A DNA stretch of 58,804 bases from Hyphomicrobiales bacterium. GTDB taxonomy: Bacteria > Pseudomonadota > Alphaproteobacteria > Rhizobiales > Xanthobacteraceae. The notes beneath the pieces were generated by a model. It saw nothing but the letters and a program-made list of their open reading frames with translations, made no database searches and was not told the origin of the DNA. Shown here in pieces: positions 8,077-16,110 of this stretch (the first letter of the stretch is position 1; the number at the start of each line of letters is the position of its first letter). A program made the position numbers and the translations under genes. The stretch lies in the NCBI GenBank assembly GCA_019243195.1, contig JAFAUQ010000126.1:1-58804 (forward strand), given 5' to 3'.

Positions 8077-8871
8077 GTGACGCCCGGTCCGCGCCGATTT
8101 CGCGCGCTGTTCATCTCAGACGTTCATCTTGGAACGCGCGGCTGCCAAGCCGAGAAACTTCTCGACTTTCTGCGCTTGCACGACGCCGAGACCATCTACC
8201 TCGTCGGCGACATCATCGATATGTGGCAGCTGCGCAGCGGCTGGTACTGGCCGCAGGCTCATAACGACGTCGTGCAGAAGCTGCTGCGCAAGGCGCGCAA
8301 GGGCTCGCGCGTGATCTACGTGCCCGGCAATCACGACGAGTTCATGCGCGATTATTACGGAACGCACTTCGGCGGCATTGAAATCGCCGAGACCGCGATT
8401 CACATCGGCGCCGACGGCCGGCGTTACCTCGTGATCCATGGCGATCATTTCGACATGGTGGTGAAACACGCGCGCTGGCTCGCGCTGCTGGGCGATCACG
8501 CCTACTCGCTGGCCCTCGTCGTCAACACCGTCTTCAACGCGGTGCGGCGCCGGCTCGGGCTCACCTATTGGTCGTTGTCGCAGTGGGCCAAGCTCAAGGT
8601 CAAGAATGCGGTCAGCTACATCGGCGAGTTTGAAAAGACGCTGGCCGCGGAAGCGCACCGCCACGCCGTCGATGGCGTCATCTGCGGCCATATCCATCAC
8701 GCCGCGATCCACGATCGTTTTGCCGTGCGCTACGTGAACTGCGGCGATTGGGTCGAAAGCTGTACCGCGGTGGCCGAGCTTGCCGACGGCGTGTTCGAAA
8801 TTCTCACCTGGACGAGCGAACTGACGGGCGAAGGCGAAGTCGCTGACATCGCCGCGGCGCGCGCTGCCTAG
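8077..8871 (+). CDS. plcP: Metallophosphoesterase, probable PlcP-type phospholipase C
   Basis: A 264-residue calcineurin-like phosphoesterase annotated in many genomes as UDP-2,3-diacylglucosamine diphosphatase. All metal motifs are present: SDVHLG, VGDIIDMW, PGNHDEF, VIHGDHFD and CGHIHHAA. In Sinorhizobium meliloti a protein of this type, PlcP, cuts phosphatidylcholine to diacylglycerol under phosphate starvation. In many bacteria plcP sits next to agt, a diacylglycerol glycosyltransferase, as it does here, so I favour PlcP over LpxH. The start is set at GTG 8077, where family similarity begins; an upstream in-frame ATG at 7963 adds 38 unrelated residues. Confidence 0.75.
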   Translation: MTPGPRRFRALFISDVHLGTRGCQAEKLLDFLRLHDAETIYLVGDIIDMWQLRSGWYWPQAHNDVVQKLLRKARKGSRVIYVPGNHDEFMRDYYGTHFGGIEIAETAIHIGADGRRYLVIHGDHFDMVVKHARWLALLGDHAYSLALVVNTVFNAVRRRLGLTYWSLSQWAKLKVKNAVSYIGEFEKTLAAEAHRHAVDGVICGHIHHAAIHDRFAVRYVNCGDWVESCTAVAELADGVFEILTWTSELTGEGEVADIAAARAA

Positions 8872-8875
8872 TCTA

Positions 8876-9919
8876 ATGCGAATCCTGGTCGCGACCGATA
8901 CCTGGCATCCGCAGATAAATGGCGTGGTGCACACGCTGTGCGAACTTGCCCGCGCGGCGCCGGCGTTCGGTGCGTCGATCGCGTTCCTCACGCCCGATGG
9001 GCTAAAGAGCCTGCCGCTACCGACCTACCCGGGGCTCCGCCTGGCGGTGGCGCGACCGCGCACGATCGCGCGTCAGATCATCGAGTTGCGGCCCGCGGCA
9101 ATCCACATCGCGACCGAAGGACCGATAGGGTTTCTCGTACGACAGTATTGTCGTGCCAATGGGCTTGCTTTCAGCACGAGCTTTCACACGCGGTTTCCCG
9201 AGTACGTGGCGGCGCGCACGCCGATCCCCGAAAGCTGGACCTGGGGCGCGCTGCGCTGGTTTCACGGCGCCGCCGGCGGAGTGATGGCGGCGACGCCGGC
9301 GCTCGAAGCCGAACTCGTGCGCCGCGGCTTTGCCAATGTGATGACGTGGCCGCGCGGGGTCGACGCCAGGCTGTTCCGGCCGCGACCCGGTGCCGATCTC
9401 GGACTGCCGCGTCCGGTGTTTCTCACCGTCGGGCGATTGGCGGTCGAAAAGAATCTGGAGGCTTTTCTCACGCTCGACCTGCCCGGCACCAAAGTCGTCG
9501 TGGGCGACGGCCCGTTGCGCTCGAAGCTCGAGCAGCATTTTCCCGAGGCGGTGTTCCTCGGCACCCGCCGCGGCGAGGAATTGGCGCGCGCCTACGCGGC
9601 CGCCGATGTGTTTGTGTTTCCAAGTCGCACCGACACCTACGGACTCGTATTGCTGGAAGCGCTGGCGAGCGGGGTTCCGGTCGCCGCCTTTCCGGTTTGC
9701 GGACCGCGCGATGTCATGGGAGACGCGCCGGTTGCCGCGCTCGATGAGGAGCTGCGCGCCGCTTGTCTCAGAGCGTTGACGCTGTCGCGCGAAGAATGCC
9801 GTGCCTTCGCGCTCGAACGGAGCTGGGATACCAGCGCGCGGCTCTTTCTCGCCAATGTACGACGGGTGGCGCTGACTGCGGCCGTTGCGACGGGAGAGAC
9901 CAGCGAAGCCGTGGCGTGA
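8876..9919 (+). CDS. agt: GT4 glycosyltransferase, probable Agt (diacylglycerol glycosyltransferase)
   Basis: A 347-residue GT-B glycosyltransferase of family 4: N-terminal TDTWHPQINGVV acceptor domain, IHIATEGPIG, then the donor domain with GRLAVEKNLEAFL, VVVGDGP and the E-x7-E region FVFPSRTDTYGLVLLEALAS. It begins four bases after plcP, so the two are surely one operon. Paired with PlcP it would add a sugar or uronic acid to diacylglycerol released from phospholipid, giving a phosphorus-free glycolipid. A paralogue lies at 29481-30533. Sugar donor is not predictable from sequence alone. Confidence 0.78.
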   Translation: MRILVATDTWHPQINGVVHTLCELARAAPAFGASIAFLTPDGLKSLPLPTYPGLRLAVARPRTIARQIIELRPAAIHIATEGPIGFLVRQYCRANGLAFSTSFHTRFPEYVAARTPIPESWTWGALRWFHGAAGGVMAATPALEAELVRRGFANVMTWPRGVDARLFRPRPGADLGLPRPVFLTVGRLAVEKNLEAFLTLDLPGTKVVVGDGPLRSKLEQHFPEAVFLGTRRGEELARAYAAADVFVFPSRTDTYGLVLLEALASGVPVAAFPVCGPRDVMGDAPVAALDEELRAACLRALTLSREECRAFALERSWDTSARLFLANVRRVALTAAVATGETSEAVA

Positions 9920-9934
9920 ACACGAGCGTATTGA

Positions 9935-10408
9935 TCAGCTCGCGCCCATTCCCTCGCAGACGTCGACCCAGGCGGCGCCGACCAATTCAGCCAAGCGCAC
10001 GGGATTGATGCGCACGGCGCTGTTGGCCGATCCCGCAGCCGGCAAGACTTCGTCGAACAGCTTCAACGAAATATCGCAATAAATCGGCAATGGCGATGTC
10101 AGCCCGAACGGGCAGACGCCGCCGACGGGATGTCCGGTGAGCGCCTCGACCTCGTGCGAGCCGAGCATGCGGGCCTTGCCTCCGAACGCCGCTTTGGCCT
10201 TGCCATTGTTGAGCCGGGCCATGCCGCCGGTGACGAGAAGAAAAACGGTTTCACCCACGCGTAGCGACAATGTCTTGGCGATCTGGCCGGGCGCGACGCC
10301 GAACGCGGCGGCGGCAAGCGCCACCGTCGCCGTGCTCTCCACGGCCTCCATCACGGTGATGTCGGGAGCCCGGGCGGCAAAGAACTGGCGCACCGAGTCG
10401 ATACTCAT
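9935..10408 (-). CDS. YbaK/ProX-type aminoacyl-tRNA deacylase
   Basis: A 157-residue YbaK/EbsC-family protein, which hydrolyses mischarged tRNA such as Ala- or Cys-tRNA(Pro). The family Lys is in IAKTLSLR, followed by FLLVTGG and the HPVGGVCPFGL motif around residue 105. The start ATG at 10408 (MSIDSVRQFF) has GGAGTGG upstream; the longer frame up to 10504 shows no family similarity. It is convergent with agt, 15 bases apart. Confidence 0.88.
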   Translation of the reverse strand: MSIDSVRQFFAARAPDITVMEAVESTATVALAAAAFGVAPGQIAKTLSLRVGETVFLLVTGGMARLNNGKAKAAFGGKARMLGSHEVEALTGHPVGGVCPFGLTSPLPIYCDISLKLFDEVLPAAGSANSAVRINPVRLAELVGAAWVDVCEGMGAS

Positions 10409-10531
10409 GACGTTTTTCCACTCCCACGGCGCAAACGACCGGCAAATTCTTTTGAACCGGTCGACCGGTCGCTGCGACCAATGCGTACCGGCCCTCGCGG
10501 CCATTAGTCACTTCAGACAGGAGAAAGACCT

Positions 10532-10771
10532 ATGACGACCCGTTTTACCAAGACTCTCGCCGGCATTGCAGCCGCGGCTACGCTCGCCGTTTCCGCCGTT
10601 GCTCTCAGCAGCCCCGCCCAGGCCCATTGGCACGGCGGTTGGGGTCATGGCTGGCACGGCTGGGGTGGCCCCTTCGTGATCGGCTCCTACTACGACTACC
10701 CGAACTGCAGCCTCGTCAACGTGTACAGCAAGTCCGGCCGCTATCTCCGGACGGTGCAGCGCTGCTACTGA
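10532..10771 (+). CDS. Small exported His/Trp/Gly-rich protein
   Basis: A 79-residue protein with a clear signal peptide (TLAGIAAAATLAVSAVALSS, cleavage near AQA) and a mature part of only about 48 residues that opens with HWHGGWGHGWHGWGG and ends with two Cys (YPNCSLVN, VQRCY) able to form a disulphide. Small exported proteins of this make-up are common in Hyphomicrobiales; function unknown. The His run could bind metal. The start has CAGGAGAAAG upstream. Confidence 0.75.
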   Translation: MTTRFTKTLAGIAAAATLAVSAVALSSPAQAHWHGGWGHGWHGWGGPFVIGSYYDYPNCSLVNVYSKSGRYLRTVQRCY

Positions 10772-10780
10772 CCCTTCTTG

Positions 10781-10829
10781 GAGCAGGATCTTTTCCGAAA
10801 ACCGGTACCCACTTTTCGGGATCATGCTC
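10781..10829. repeat. Extragenic palindrome (GAGCAGGATC...GATCATGCTC type)
   Basis: GAGCAGGATCTTTTCCGAAAACC and the opposing CGGGATCATGCTC form an imperfect 49-bp palindrome with inner TTTTCCGAAAA and ACTTTTCGGG blocks. I recognise this as a palindrome type common between genes in Bradyrhizobium/Rhodopseudomonas relatives. It follows a stop codon directly and may stabilise or end that transcript. Confidence 0.75.
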
Positions 10830-10927
10830 TTGGATCGGCGTGCCAGGCCGGGTTTTCCGGCGGCGCGTGGGTGCGGACCCGCTCGACCAGGTCTCCGTGT
10901 TGGGCGGGTCCACTCTTTATATTTCCT

Positions 10928-10996
10928 TCACTCATTCGAGCACCCGGCAATGGCGAAGCCGTCGTAGCCCTTGCTGCAGCGGATCGCCGACGCGGT
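10928..10996 (-). pseudogene. O-methyltransferase C-terminal remnant
   Basis: The frame reads TASAIRCSKGYDGFAIAG, close to the last residues of the intact O-methyltransferase at 14407-15075 (TATAIQTVGSKGYDGFAIAR). Only about 20 codons are recognisable; upstream of them no methyltransferase sequence can be found in any frame. It is a fossil of a duplicated or recombined copy, in the same orientation as the intact gene 3.4 kb away. Confidence 0.65.
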
Positions 10997-11243
10997 CCAC
11001 CACCGTTTGCCAAGCGCCGACCACCCGCTAAGTCTGCCATCAGTTTCGCGATCGCCGCGAAGGCGGTGAGCGCCACTGAACCTATCCTTTGGTATAGACG
11101 GGCTCTGCGCGTGGCACCGGCGACTTGGCCGCCTCATCCCAAAAGTTGGGGACCACGTTCCCGCCGGTACACCCCGAACAGCATGAAAACAAGCAAGTGA
11201 TGGCCAAAGGCGAGCCAGAGGTCCAACATGCCATCCCGGTTTT

Positions 11244-11897
11244 CTATTTGACGGCGCCCACTGGGCTGTCCTGCCGGAACCCGAGCTTTCCCGCCATGGC
11301 CATGAGGTCGGCCAGCGAAGAAGCTTGCATCTTGCGCATCAGATTAGTGCGATGGGCCTTCACCGTCGTCTCGCTGGCGGCGATTTCGTAGGCGATCTGC
11401 TTGTTGCGTCGGCCCGTCACTACGAGGCCCATGACAGCACGCTCGCGCGGGGTGAGCAGGTCGAAGCGGTCGCGCAGTCCCGCCATCACCCTTTCTTCTT
11501 CCAGGCTGGCGCGGTCGCGATCGAGGGCAGCCGTTACCGCGTCGAGGAGATCCTGCTCGCGGAAGGGTTTGGTCAGGAACTCGATCGCGCCGGCCTTGAT
11601 CGCTCGGACGGACATGGGGATATCCCCGTGCCCGGTGAGGAAAACGATGGGAAGGACGATGTTCTTCTCATTCAGCTCGTGCTGGAAATCGAGGCCGCTC
11701 GGCCCCGGCAAGCGCACGTCGAGCACCAGGCAGCAGGGAGTATCCGGCCGCTTGGCGTGCAGGACCTCCGGGGCCGACGCGAACGCCTCGACCCGCAATC
11801 CGACTGACTCAAAGAGATCACGCAACGACTCGCGCACCGCTTGATCGTCGTCGACGATGAGTACGGTTGAGGTCTGTTCGGTCACCGCTTGCCTCAT
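11244..11897 (-). CDS. FixJ/NarL-type response regulator
   Basis: A 217-residue two-domain regulator. Receiver: VLIVDDDQAVRESL, phosphoacceptor Asp at residue 60 (LVLDVRLPG), FLTGHGD, and the FLTKPF Lys. Output: LuxR-type HTH with LTPRERAVMGLVVTGRRNKQIAYEI and TVKAHRTNLMRKM. The ATG at 11897 overlaps the TGA of the upstream kinase fragment (ATGA), the remains of an ordinary kinase-regulator operon. The kinase half is broken, so the regulator now lacks a local partner. Confidence 0.9.
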   Translation of the reverse strand: MRQAVTEQTSTVLIVDDDQAVRESLRDLFESVGLRVEAFASAPEVLHAKRPDTPCCLVLDVRLPGPSGLDFQHELNEKNIVLPIVFLTGHGDIPMSVRAIKAGAIEFLTKPFREQDLLDAVTAALDRDRASLEEERVMAGLRDRFDLLTPRERAVMGLVVTGRRNKQIAYEIAASETTVKAHRTNLMRKMQASSLADLMAMAGKLGFRQDSPVGAVK

Positions 11898-12165
11898 GCG
11901 GGCAACGGCAGAGTGAAATGAAACGTGGTGCCGTTGCCGGGCACCGGCGATGCCCATAGCCGACCCCCATGCGCCTCGACGATCGTAGTGCTGATCGACA
12001 GCCCCATTCCCATGCCGCCCGGCTTGGTCGTGAAGAACGGCTCAAATATGTGTTCCGCGCTGTCCGGCGCAAGCCCGGTACCGGAATCCTGGACGGCGAC
12101 GAGCACGGCGTCGCCGTCGCGCCGCGTGGTGATCGCGCTGCAGCGGCTGGCGTTGCCGACATCGA
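11894..12165 (-). pseudogene. Histidine kinase fragment (ATP-binding domain only)
   Basis: About 90 codons of the HATPase domain of a sensor kinase remain: VGNASRCSAITTRRDGD, then the G1 box VAVQDSGTGLAP, FEPFFTTKPGG, the G2 box GMGMGLSIS and HGGRLWASP. The N box, the phosphoacceptor His and any sensor domain are missing. Similarity stops abruptly near 12165, where plus-strand coding similarity begins instead, so the break looks like a rearrangement junction. It overlaps the response regulator by four bases. Confidence 0.75.
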
Positions 12166-12170
12166 CGCGT

Positions 12171-12344
12171 CTCGTCCTCGGGCTCGTACACTATACCGAT
12201 GGCGTCGATGGTTCGCGCAAACGTATGGCCGTCGCCTGGCGGTATGCGAGACCTTTCGATGTCGCGACCGAGTGCGGCTTCGGCCGCAGGGATCCTGCCA
12301 CAATTCCGGAGCTTCTGCGCATTCATCGCGAGCTGTGCCGCTGA
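12171..12344 (+). pseudogene. C-terminal fragment, possibly of a MetE/UROD-like methyltransferase
   Basis: The plus frame reads LGLVHYTDGVDGSRKRM, then FDVATECGFGRRDPATIPEL and ends IHRELCR. This resembles from memory the last 55 residues of cobalamin-independent methionine-synthase-like proteins (C-terminal Cys in ECGFG). There is no start codon or ribosome site, and upstream the frame runs into the antisense of the kinase fragment. Family assignment is tentative; coding character is fairly clear. Confidence 0.45.
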
Positions 12345-12515
12345 TCACGGGGTCGCATCAGCCGCTCGCACTTTAGCACCGGCCTTCGGCCGCGGCGCCG
12401 GGGGGTGTTGCGCCCTGCGCGGGAAAACCGGATGAAAAGGGTCGCAAATAAATCTGTCCGTCGGCGTACCGTTGGCGCGTCTTAACGCGGTAACTTCAAG
12501 CAAAGGAGCACCGCC

Positions 12516-12857
12516 ATGAGCGAATTCACCTTCCTGTTTCGCGGCCGTGATCAATCGGCCTCGCCCGATCAAATGCAGAAGACCATGCAGAAATGGGTCG
12601 CGTGGTTTAAGGAGCTCAACGCAAACGGCTGCATCAAGTATCCCGGACATCCGCTCGAGCCTACCGGCAAGGTCGTCAGCGGCAAAGCCAAGGCCGTCCA
12701 CGACGGCCCCTATGCCGAGGCCAAGGACGTGGTCGGCGGCTACATGCTGATCGAGGCCAGGGACCTCGCACACGCCGTGGAAATCTCCAAGGGCTGTCCG
12801 ATCCTCGACGTCGCCGGCTCGGTCGAGGTGCGGCCGGTCCAGATCATGAACATGTGA
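12516..12857 (+). CDS. YCII-related (DGPF) domain protein
   Basis: A 113-residue ferredoxin-like-fold protein of the YCII family: EFTFLFRG at the start, W..W...L.A.G near residue 30, HDGPYAEAKDVVGGYMLIEA (the DGPF-type motif) and a C-terminal EVRPVQIM strand. It has AAAGGAG before the ATG. Its stop overlaps the following sigma factor gene. YCII/DGPF proteins are the standard partners of ECF42-type sigma factors and are the usual regulon targets; their chemistry is unknown. Confidence 0.9.
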   Translation: MSEFTFLFRGRDQSASPDQMQKTMQKWVAWFKELNANGCIKYPGHPLEPTGKVVSGKAKAVHDGPYAEAKDVVGGYMLIEARDLAHAVEISKGCPILDVAGSVEVRPVQIMNM

Positions 12858-14197
12858 TGGAACTCGACGACCGTCTGTTCCGGCGCGAGGCTGGCCGCAT
12901 GGTGTCCGCGCTGACGCGGATATTCGGCGTCCACAACCTCGCGCTGGCGGAAGACGTGGTGCAGGACGCCTTTTGCCGCGCTCTCGAAGTATGGGGCATG
13001 CGCGGCGCGCCGGATAATCCGTCGGCGTGGCTCATGACGACGGCGCGCAACCGCGCGCTCGACGTTCTGCGCCGGCAGCGCACCGCGAAGACCTTCGCGC
13101 CGGAATTGGGGCGCCTGCTCGACAGCGAATGGACCCTGGCTCCGCTCGTCGACGAGATCCTTGCCGCCGACGCCATACAAGACAGCATGCTCCGCATGAT
13201 GTTCTCGTGCTGTCACCCGCGTTTGTCCGAGCCGGCGCAGGTAGCGCTCATTCTGAACATCCTGTGCGGGTTCAGCGTTGACGAAATCGCCAGCGCCTTC
13301 ACAAGCGGCCATGCCGCGGTGGAAAAGCGTATCATGCGCGGAAAGAAAGTGTTGGCCGAATCAAAGCGCCTGTTCGATACGACCGTGCCCGCCGACTTCT
13401 CCGGCCGTCTTCCCGGCGTCCACAGGGCTCTTTATCTCCTGTTCAACGAGGGCTATCACGGGGCGTCGCCCGCGGCTTCCGTGCGCTTGGAACTATGCAA
13501 CGAAGCGATTCGCCTCATTGCCGCATTGCTCCAGCATCCGCTCGCTATGACGCCGACGACCTACGCACTGGCCGCGCTGATGACGCTCACCGCGGCCCGG
13601 CTGCCGGCACGCACGGACTCCTGCGGCAACTTGATCGCTCTTTTCGAGCAGGATCGCACGCTCTGGGACCGGACGCGTCTCGACGACGGCATGCGGCTGC
13701 TGGAGCTTTCGGCTTCCGGACCCGAACTCACTGCTTATCACATCGAGGGGGCGATTGCGTCGGTTCACGCCATGGCGCGGCGCGCCGACGATACCGACTG
13801 GAGCCGGATCATTTCGCTCTACGACTCCCTCATGCGGATCAACGGCTCGCCGATCGTTGCGCTCAACCGCGCCATTGCCATTGCCCAGCGCGATGGGCCG
13901 GAACGCGGCCTTGCCGCGATCGAGGCCATTGCGAACCCCGACCGCCTTGCCGGCTATCCGTTCTATCCGGCCGCCCTTGGCGAACTTGAGCTTCGACACG
14001 GCAATCCGGAACGAGCCCGCGCGCATTTTGAGGAAGCGCTGGCGCGGGCCCGCAATCCGATGGAGCGACGCTTCTTCGAGCAGCGGCTCGCGGCATGCGA
14101 GGTGCCCAACGCGCGGGCGACCGTCGCGCAATTTTGGGAATCAGGCCTGGACGCCAGCCAAACGGACGACGAGGAGGAGGCTGCGCCCAGCGCTTAG
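12857..14197 (+). CDS. ECF42-type RNA polymerase sigma factor
   Basis: A 446-residue sigma factor. Region 2 lies at about residues 10-80 (LAEDVVQDAFCRALEVW, NPSAWLMTTARNRALDVLRRQ), region 4 at about 120-180 (LRMMFSCCHPRLSEPAQVAL, FSVDEIASAFTSGHAAVEKRI). A long C-terminal extension of about 240 residues is TPR-like (ALNRAIAIAQRDGPERGLAAI, GELELRHGNPERARAHFEEAL). This layout is that of ECF42, which works without an anti-sigma factor, with the C-terminal domain doing the control. The ATG overlaps the YCII stop (TGATG); a GTG three bases earlier is the alternative. Confidence 0.92.
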   Translation: MELDDRLFRREAGRMVSALTRIFGVHNLALAEDVVQDAFCRALEVWGMRGAPDNPSAWLMTTARNRALDVLRRQRTAKTFAPELGRLLDSEWTLAPLVDEILAADAIQDSMLRMMFSCCHPRLSEPAQVALILNILCGFSVDEIASAFTSGHAAVEKRIMRGKKVLAESKRLFDTTVPADFSGRLPGVHRALYLLFNEGYHGASPAASVRLELCNEAIRLIAALLQHPLAMTPTTYALAALMTLTAARLPARTDSCGNLIALFEQDRTLWDRTRLDDGMRLLELSASGPELTAYHIEGAIASVHAMARRADDTDWSRIISLYDSLMRINGSPIVALNRAIAIAQRDGPERGLAAIEAIANPDRLAGYPFYPAALGELELRHGNPERARAHFEEALARARNPMERRFFEQRLAACEVPNARATVAQFWESGLDASQTDDEEEAAPSA

Positions 14198-14238
14198 CGA
14201 TCTGTCCGGAAGTTCGAGCATTACTCGTCTTAGACAGG

Positions 14239-14263
14239 AGGCGGCGCACCTGTTTGGTGCCGC
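14239..14263. terminator. Hairpin after the sigma factor gene
   Basis: GGCGGCGCACC and GGTGCCGC form a GC-rich stem around a TGTTT loop shortly after the sigma factor stop. There is no clear T run, so it may be an end-of-transcript stem, not a full intrinsic terminator. Confidence 0.45.
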
Positions 14264-14406
14264 AACATCGTAGTCTCGAGATGGAGGATGCTATGTCGCA
14301 GATAGGCCCCAATCATCATCTGATGTTGCTGGCAGTGGGCGAAAAAAGTCAGGACGACATGCTGCGGGGTGATGCTCGTTCACAGAGCGGCCGCCGAGCA
14401 GTTGCC

Positions 14407-15075
14407 TCATGCCACGACGCGCGCGATCGCGAACCCGTCGTAGCCCTTGCTGCCGACCGTCTGGATCGCGGTCGCAGTCACCCGCGGTTCGGCCGCCATG
14501 AGTTCGAGAAACCGGCGTACGCCGCGTGTGCTGGGGTCATTGTTCGCCGCCTCGGCGACCGCGCCCTCGCGCACGACGTTGTCGGCGATGATCAGGCTGC
14601 CGGGCCGCGACAGCCGCAGCGCCCAGGCGAAATAATCCGGATTGCTCGGCTTGTCGGCGTCGATGAAGAACAAGTCGAACGGGCCGCGCCCTTCGGCGGC
14701 GATTTGCGGCAGAGTATCGAGCGCGCGGCCGACGCGGATTGCGACCGAGCCCGCTAGACCCGCGCGAGCGACGTTCGCGCGCGCGACCTGCGCGTGACGC
14801 GGATCGGCCTCGAGCGAGATCAAATGCCCGCCGGCCGGCAGGGCGCGGGCGAGCCAAATGGTGCTGTAGCCGCCCAAGGTCCCGATTTCGAGAATCGTGC
14901 GCGCCTGCTGAATCTGCGCGAGCAGCATCAGCAACTTGCCCTGGGTGGGCGACACGTCGATGGGCGGCAGGCCGGCGGCGGCATTCGCGTCGAGCGCGGC
15001 GTCGAGCGCGTGATCCGATTGGACCAGCAGATCGGCGAGGAAGCGGTCGACGGCTTCCCATCTTGCCGGCGTCAT
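14407..15075 (-). CDS. SAM-dependent O-methyltransferase (family 3, CCoAOMT-like)
   Basis: A 222-residue class I methyltransferase. SAM-binding motif I is ILEIGTLGGYSTIWLA near residue 65; the acidic residue after strand 2 is in LISLEADP; motif FDLFFIDADKPSNPDY carries the metal-binding Asp, and LIIADNVVREG the second metal site, as in catechol/caffeoyl-CoA O-methyltransferases. The ATG at 15075 has GGGAG upstream. Substrate unknown. A fossil of the same family's C-terminus lies at 10928-10996. Confidence 0.9.
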   Translation of the reverse strand: MTPARWEAVDRFLADLLVQSDHALDAALDANAAAGLPPIDVSPTQGKLLMLLAQIQQARTILEIGTLGGYSTIWLARALPAGGHLISLEADPRHAQVARANVARAGLAGSVAIRVGRALDTLPQIAAEGRGPFDLFFIDADKPSNPDYFAWALRLSRPGSLIIADNVVREGAVAEAANNDPSTRGVRRFLELMAAEPRVTATAIQTVGSKGYDGFAIARVVA

Positions 15076-15100
15076 GGACAAGCTCCCGTCACCCGCGGCA

Positions 15101-15265
15101 CTAGTGCCCCGATTCCGAAGTTCGCATCATTTTGCGGCACACTCGTTTGCGAACTCGGAATCGAAGGGCACTAGCAACTTATTGATTCTAGTGTTGCTTT
15201 GGTTCAGAAGTCCGCATCTCGGACTCGCTGCAAGAATGATGCGGACTTCTGAACCGCCACACTAG
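15101..15265. repeat. Two-hairpin CTAG element, copy 1
   Basis: Two adjacent inverted repeats, each bounded by CTAG. Hairpin A (15101-15174) has arms CTAGTGCCCCGATTCCGAAG and its complement; hairpin B (15188-15265) has arms built on TTCAGAAGTCCGCA and TGCGGACTTCTGAA. A 13-base AT-rich spacer separates them. Copies 2 and 3 lie at 37519-37683 and 44050-44212. The last CTAG supplies the stop codon of the phnE gene that ends at 15262. Confidence 0.88.
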
Positions 15266-16110
15266 GTACTTCGGCCGATGACGTGGAACCGCAGCTTACC
15301 GCACACCCAGTCGATCGCGGCCACCGTGACCAGAATCATGATGATCACGAACGCGACCTGATCGAAGTCGTAGGTTCGGATCTGTTCCGAGAGCTGCAGC
15401 CCGATGCCGCCCGCCCCGACGATGCCGATGATCGTCGCGTTGCGGACGTTCGATTCGAAATAATAGAGCAACTGACTCAGCATGACGGGCAATACCTGGG
15501 GGATGAGCGCGAAGCGGATCGCCAGTAGCTGCGATCCTCCGGTCGAGAGCACGCCGTCGATCGGCTTTCGGTCGGTGGTCTCGAGCGTCTCCGAGAACAA
15601 TTTACCGAAGGTGCCCGCATCGGAAACCGCGATGGCGAGAATGCCGGCGAAGGGTCCGAGCCCGACCACTCCGACGAACACCAGCGCCCAGATGAGCACG
15701 TCGACGCCGCGGATGGTGTCGAAGCAGCGCCGCGCGAGAAAGTGAATGACCGTGCCGGGAGTGGTGTTCCTGGCGGCCAGAAAACTGACCGGAAACGCCA
15801 TAGTCGCGGCGATCAGGGTGCCGAGAAAGGCGATGGCGAGCGTTTCACCCATGGCATGCAGCAGCAACGGAAAATGTGATCCGGTCGAGGGCGGAAACAT
15901 CTGCGCCACGAGCCAGCCGAGTTGACTCAGCCCCGATCGGATCTGGCCGAAGGCGATGCCGAGCGACCAAAACGAAAACACCGTCAATGCCAGTGCCGCG
16001 ATCAGCCACGCCGCCGCCCAGACCTGATTGCGCCGCGCCGCCGCCGCGAGCGCGGGATAGCGCGCCAGAACCTCGGGGGTGGACGGCAGGAACGTGCGGT
16101 TCGGGGTCAT
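15262..16110 (-). CDS. phnE: Phosphonate ABC transporter permease (second PhnE)
   Basis: A 282-residue inner-membrane permease with about six hydrophobic segments and the EAA-type cytoplasmic loop GPFAGILAIAVSDAGTFGKLF that contacts PhnC. The strings ESNVRNATIIGIVGAGGIG and DRKPIDGVLSTGG are PhnE hallmarks. The start overlaps the end of the other phnE by four bases (ATGA), so a heterodimeric channel is likely. Its TAG stop lies in the terminal CTAG of a repeat element, so the original C-terminus may have been one or a few residues different. Confidence 0.93.
   Translation of the reverse strand: MTPNRTFLPSTPEVLARYPALAAAARRNQVWAAAWLIAALALTVFSFWSLGIAFGQIRSGLSQLGWLVAQMFPPSTGSHFPLLLHAMGETLAIAFLGTLIAATMAFPVSFLAARNTTPGTVIHFLARRCFDTIRGVDVLIWALVFVGVVGLGPFAGILAIAVSDAGTFGKLFSETLETTDRKPIDGVLSTGGSQLLAIRFALIPQVLPVMLSQLLYYFESNVRNATIIGIVGAGGIGLQLSEQIRTYDFDQVAFVIIMILVTVAAIDWVCGKLRFHVIGRST

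Noticed and set aside
10830-10927. Minus-strand frame with HGDLVERVRTHAPPENPAW as a gene remnant.
   Set aside because: It looks coding in part, but I cannot match it to a family and no start or neighbour supports it.
14280-14406. Small gene starting ATGGAGGATGCTATG after the sigma factor.
   Set aside because: The frame has no stop and runs antisense into the O-methyltransferase gene; no known similarity.
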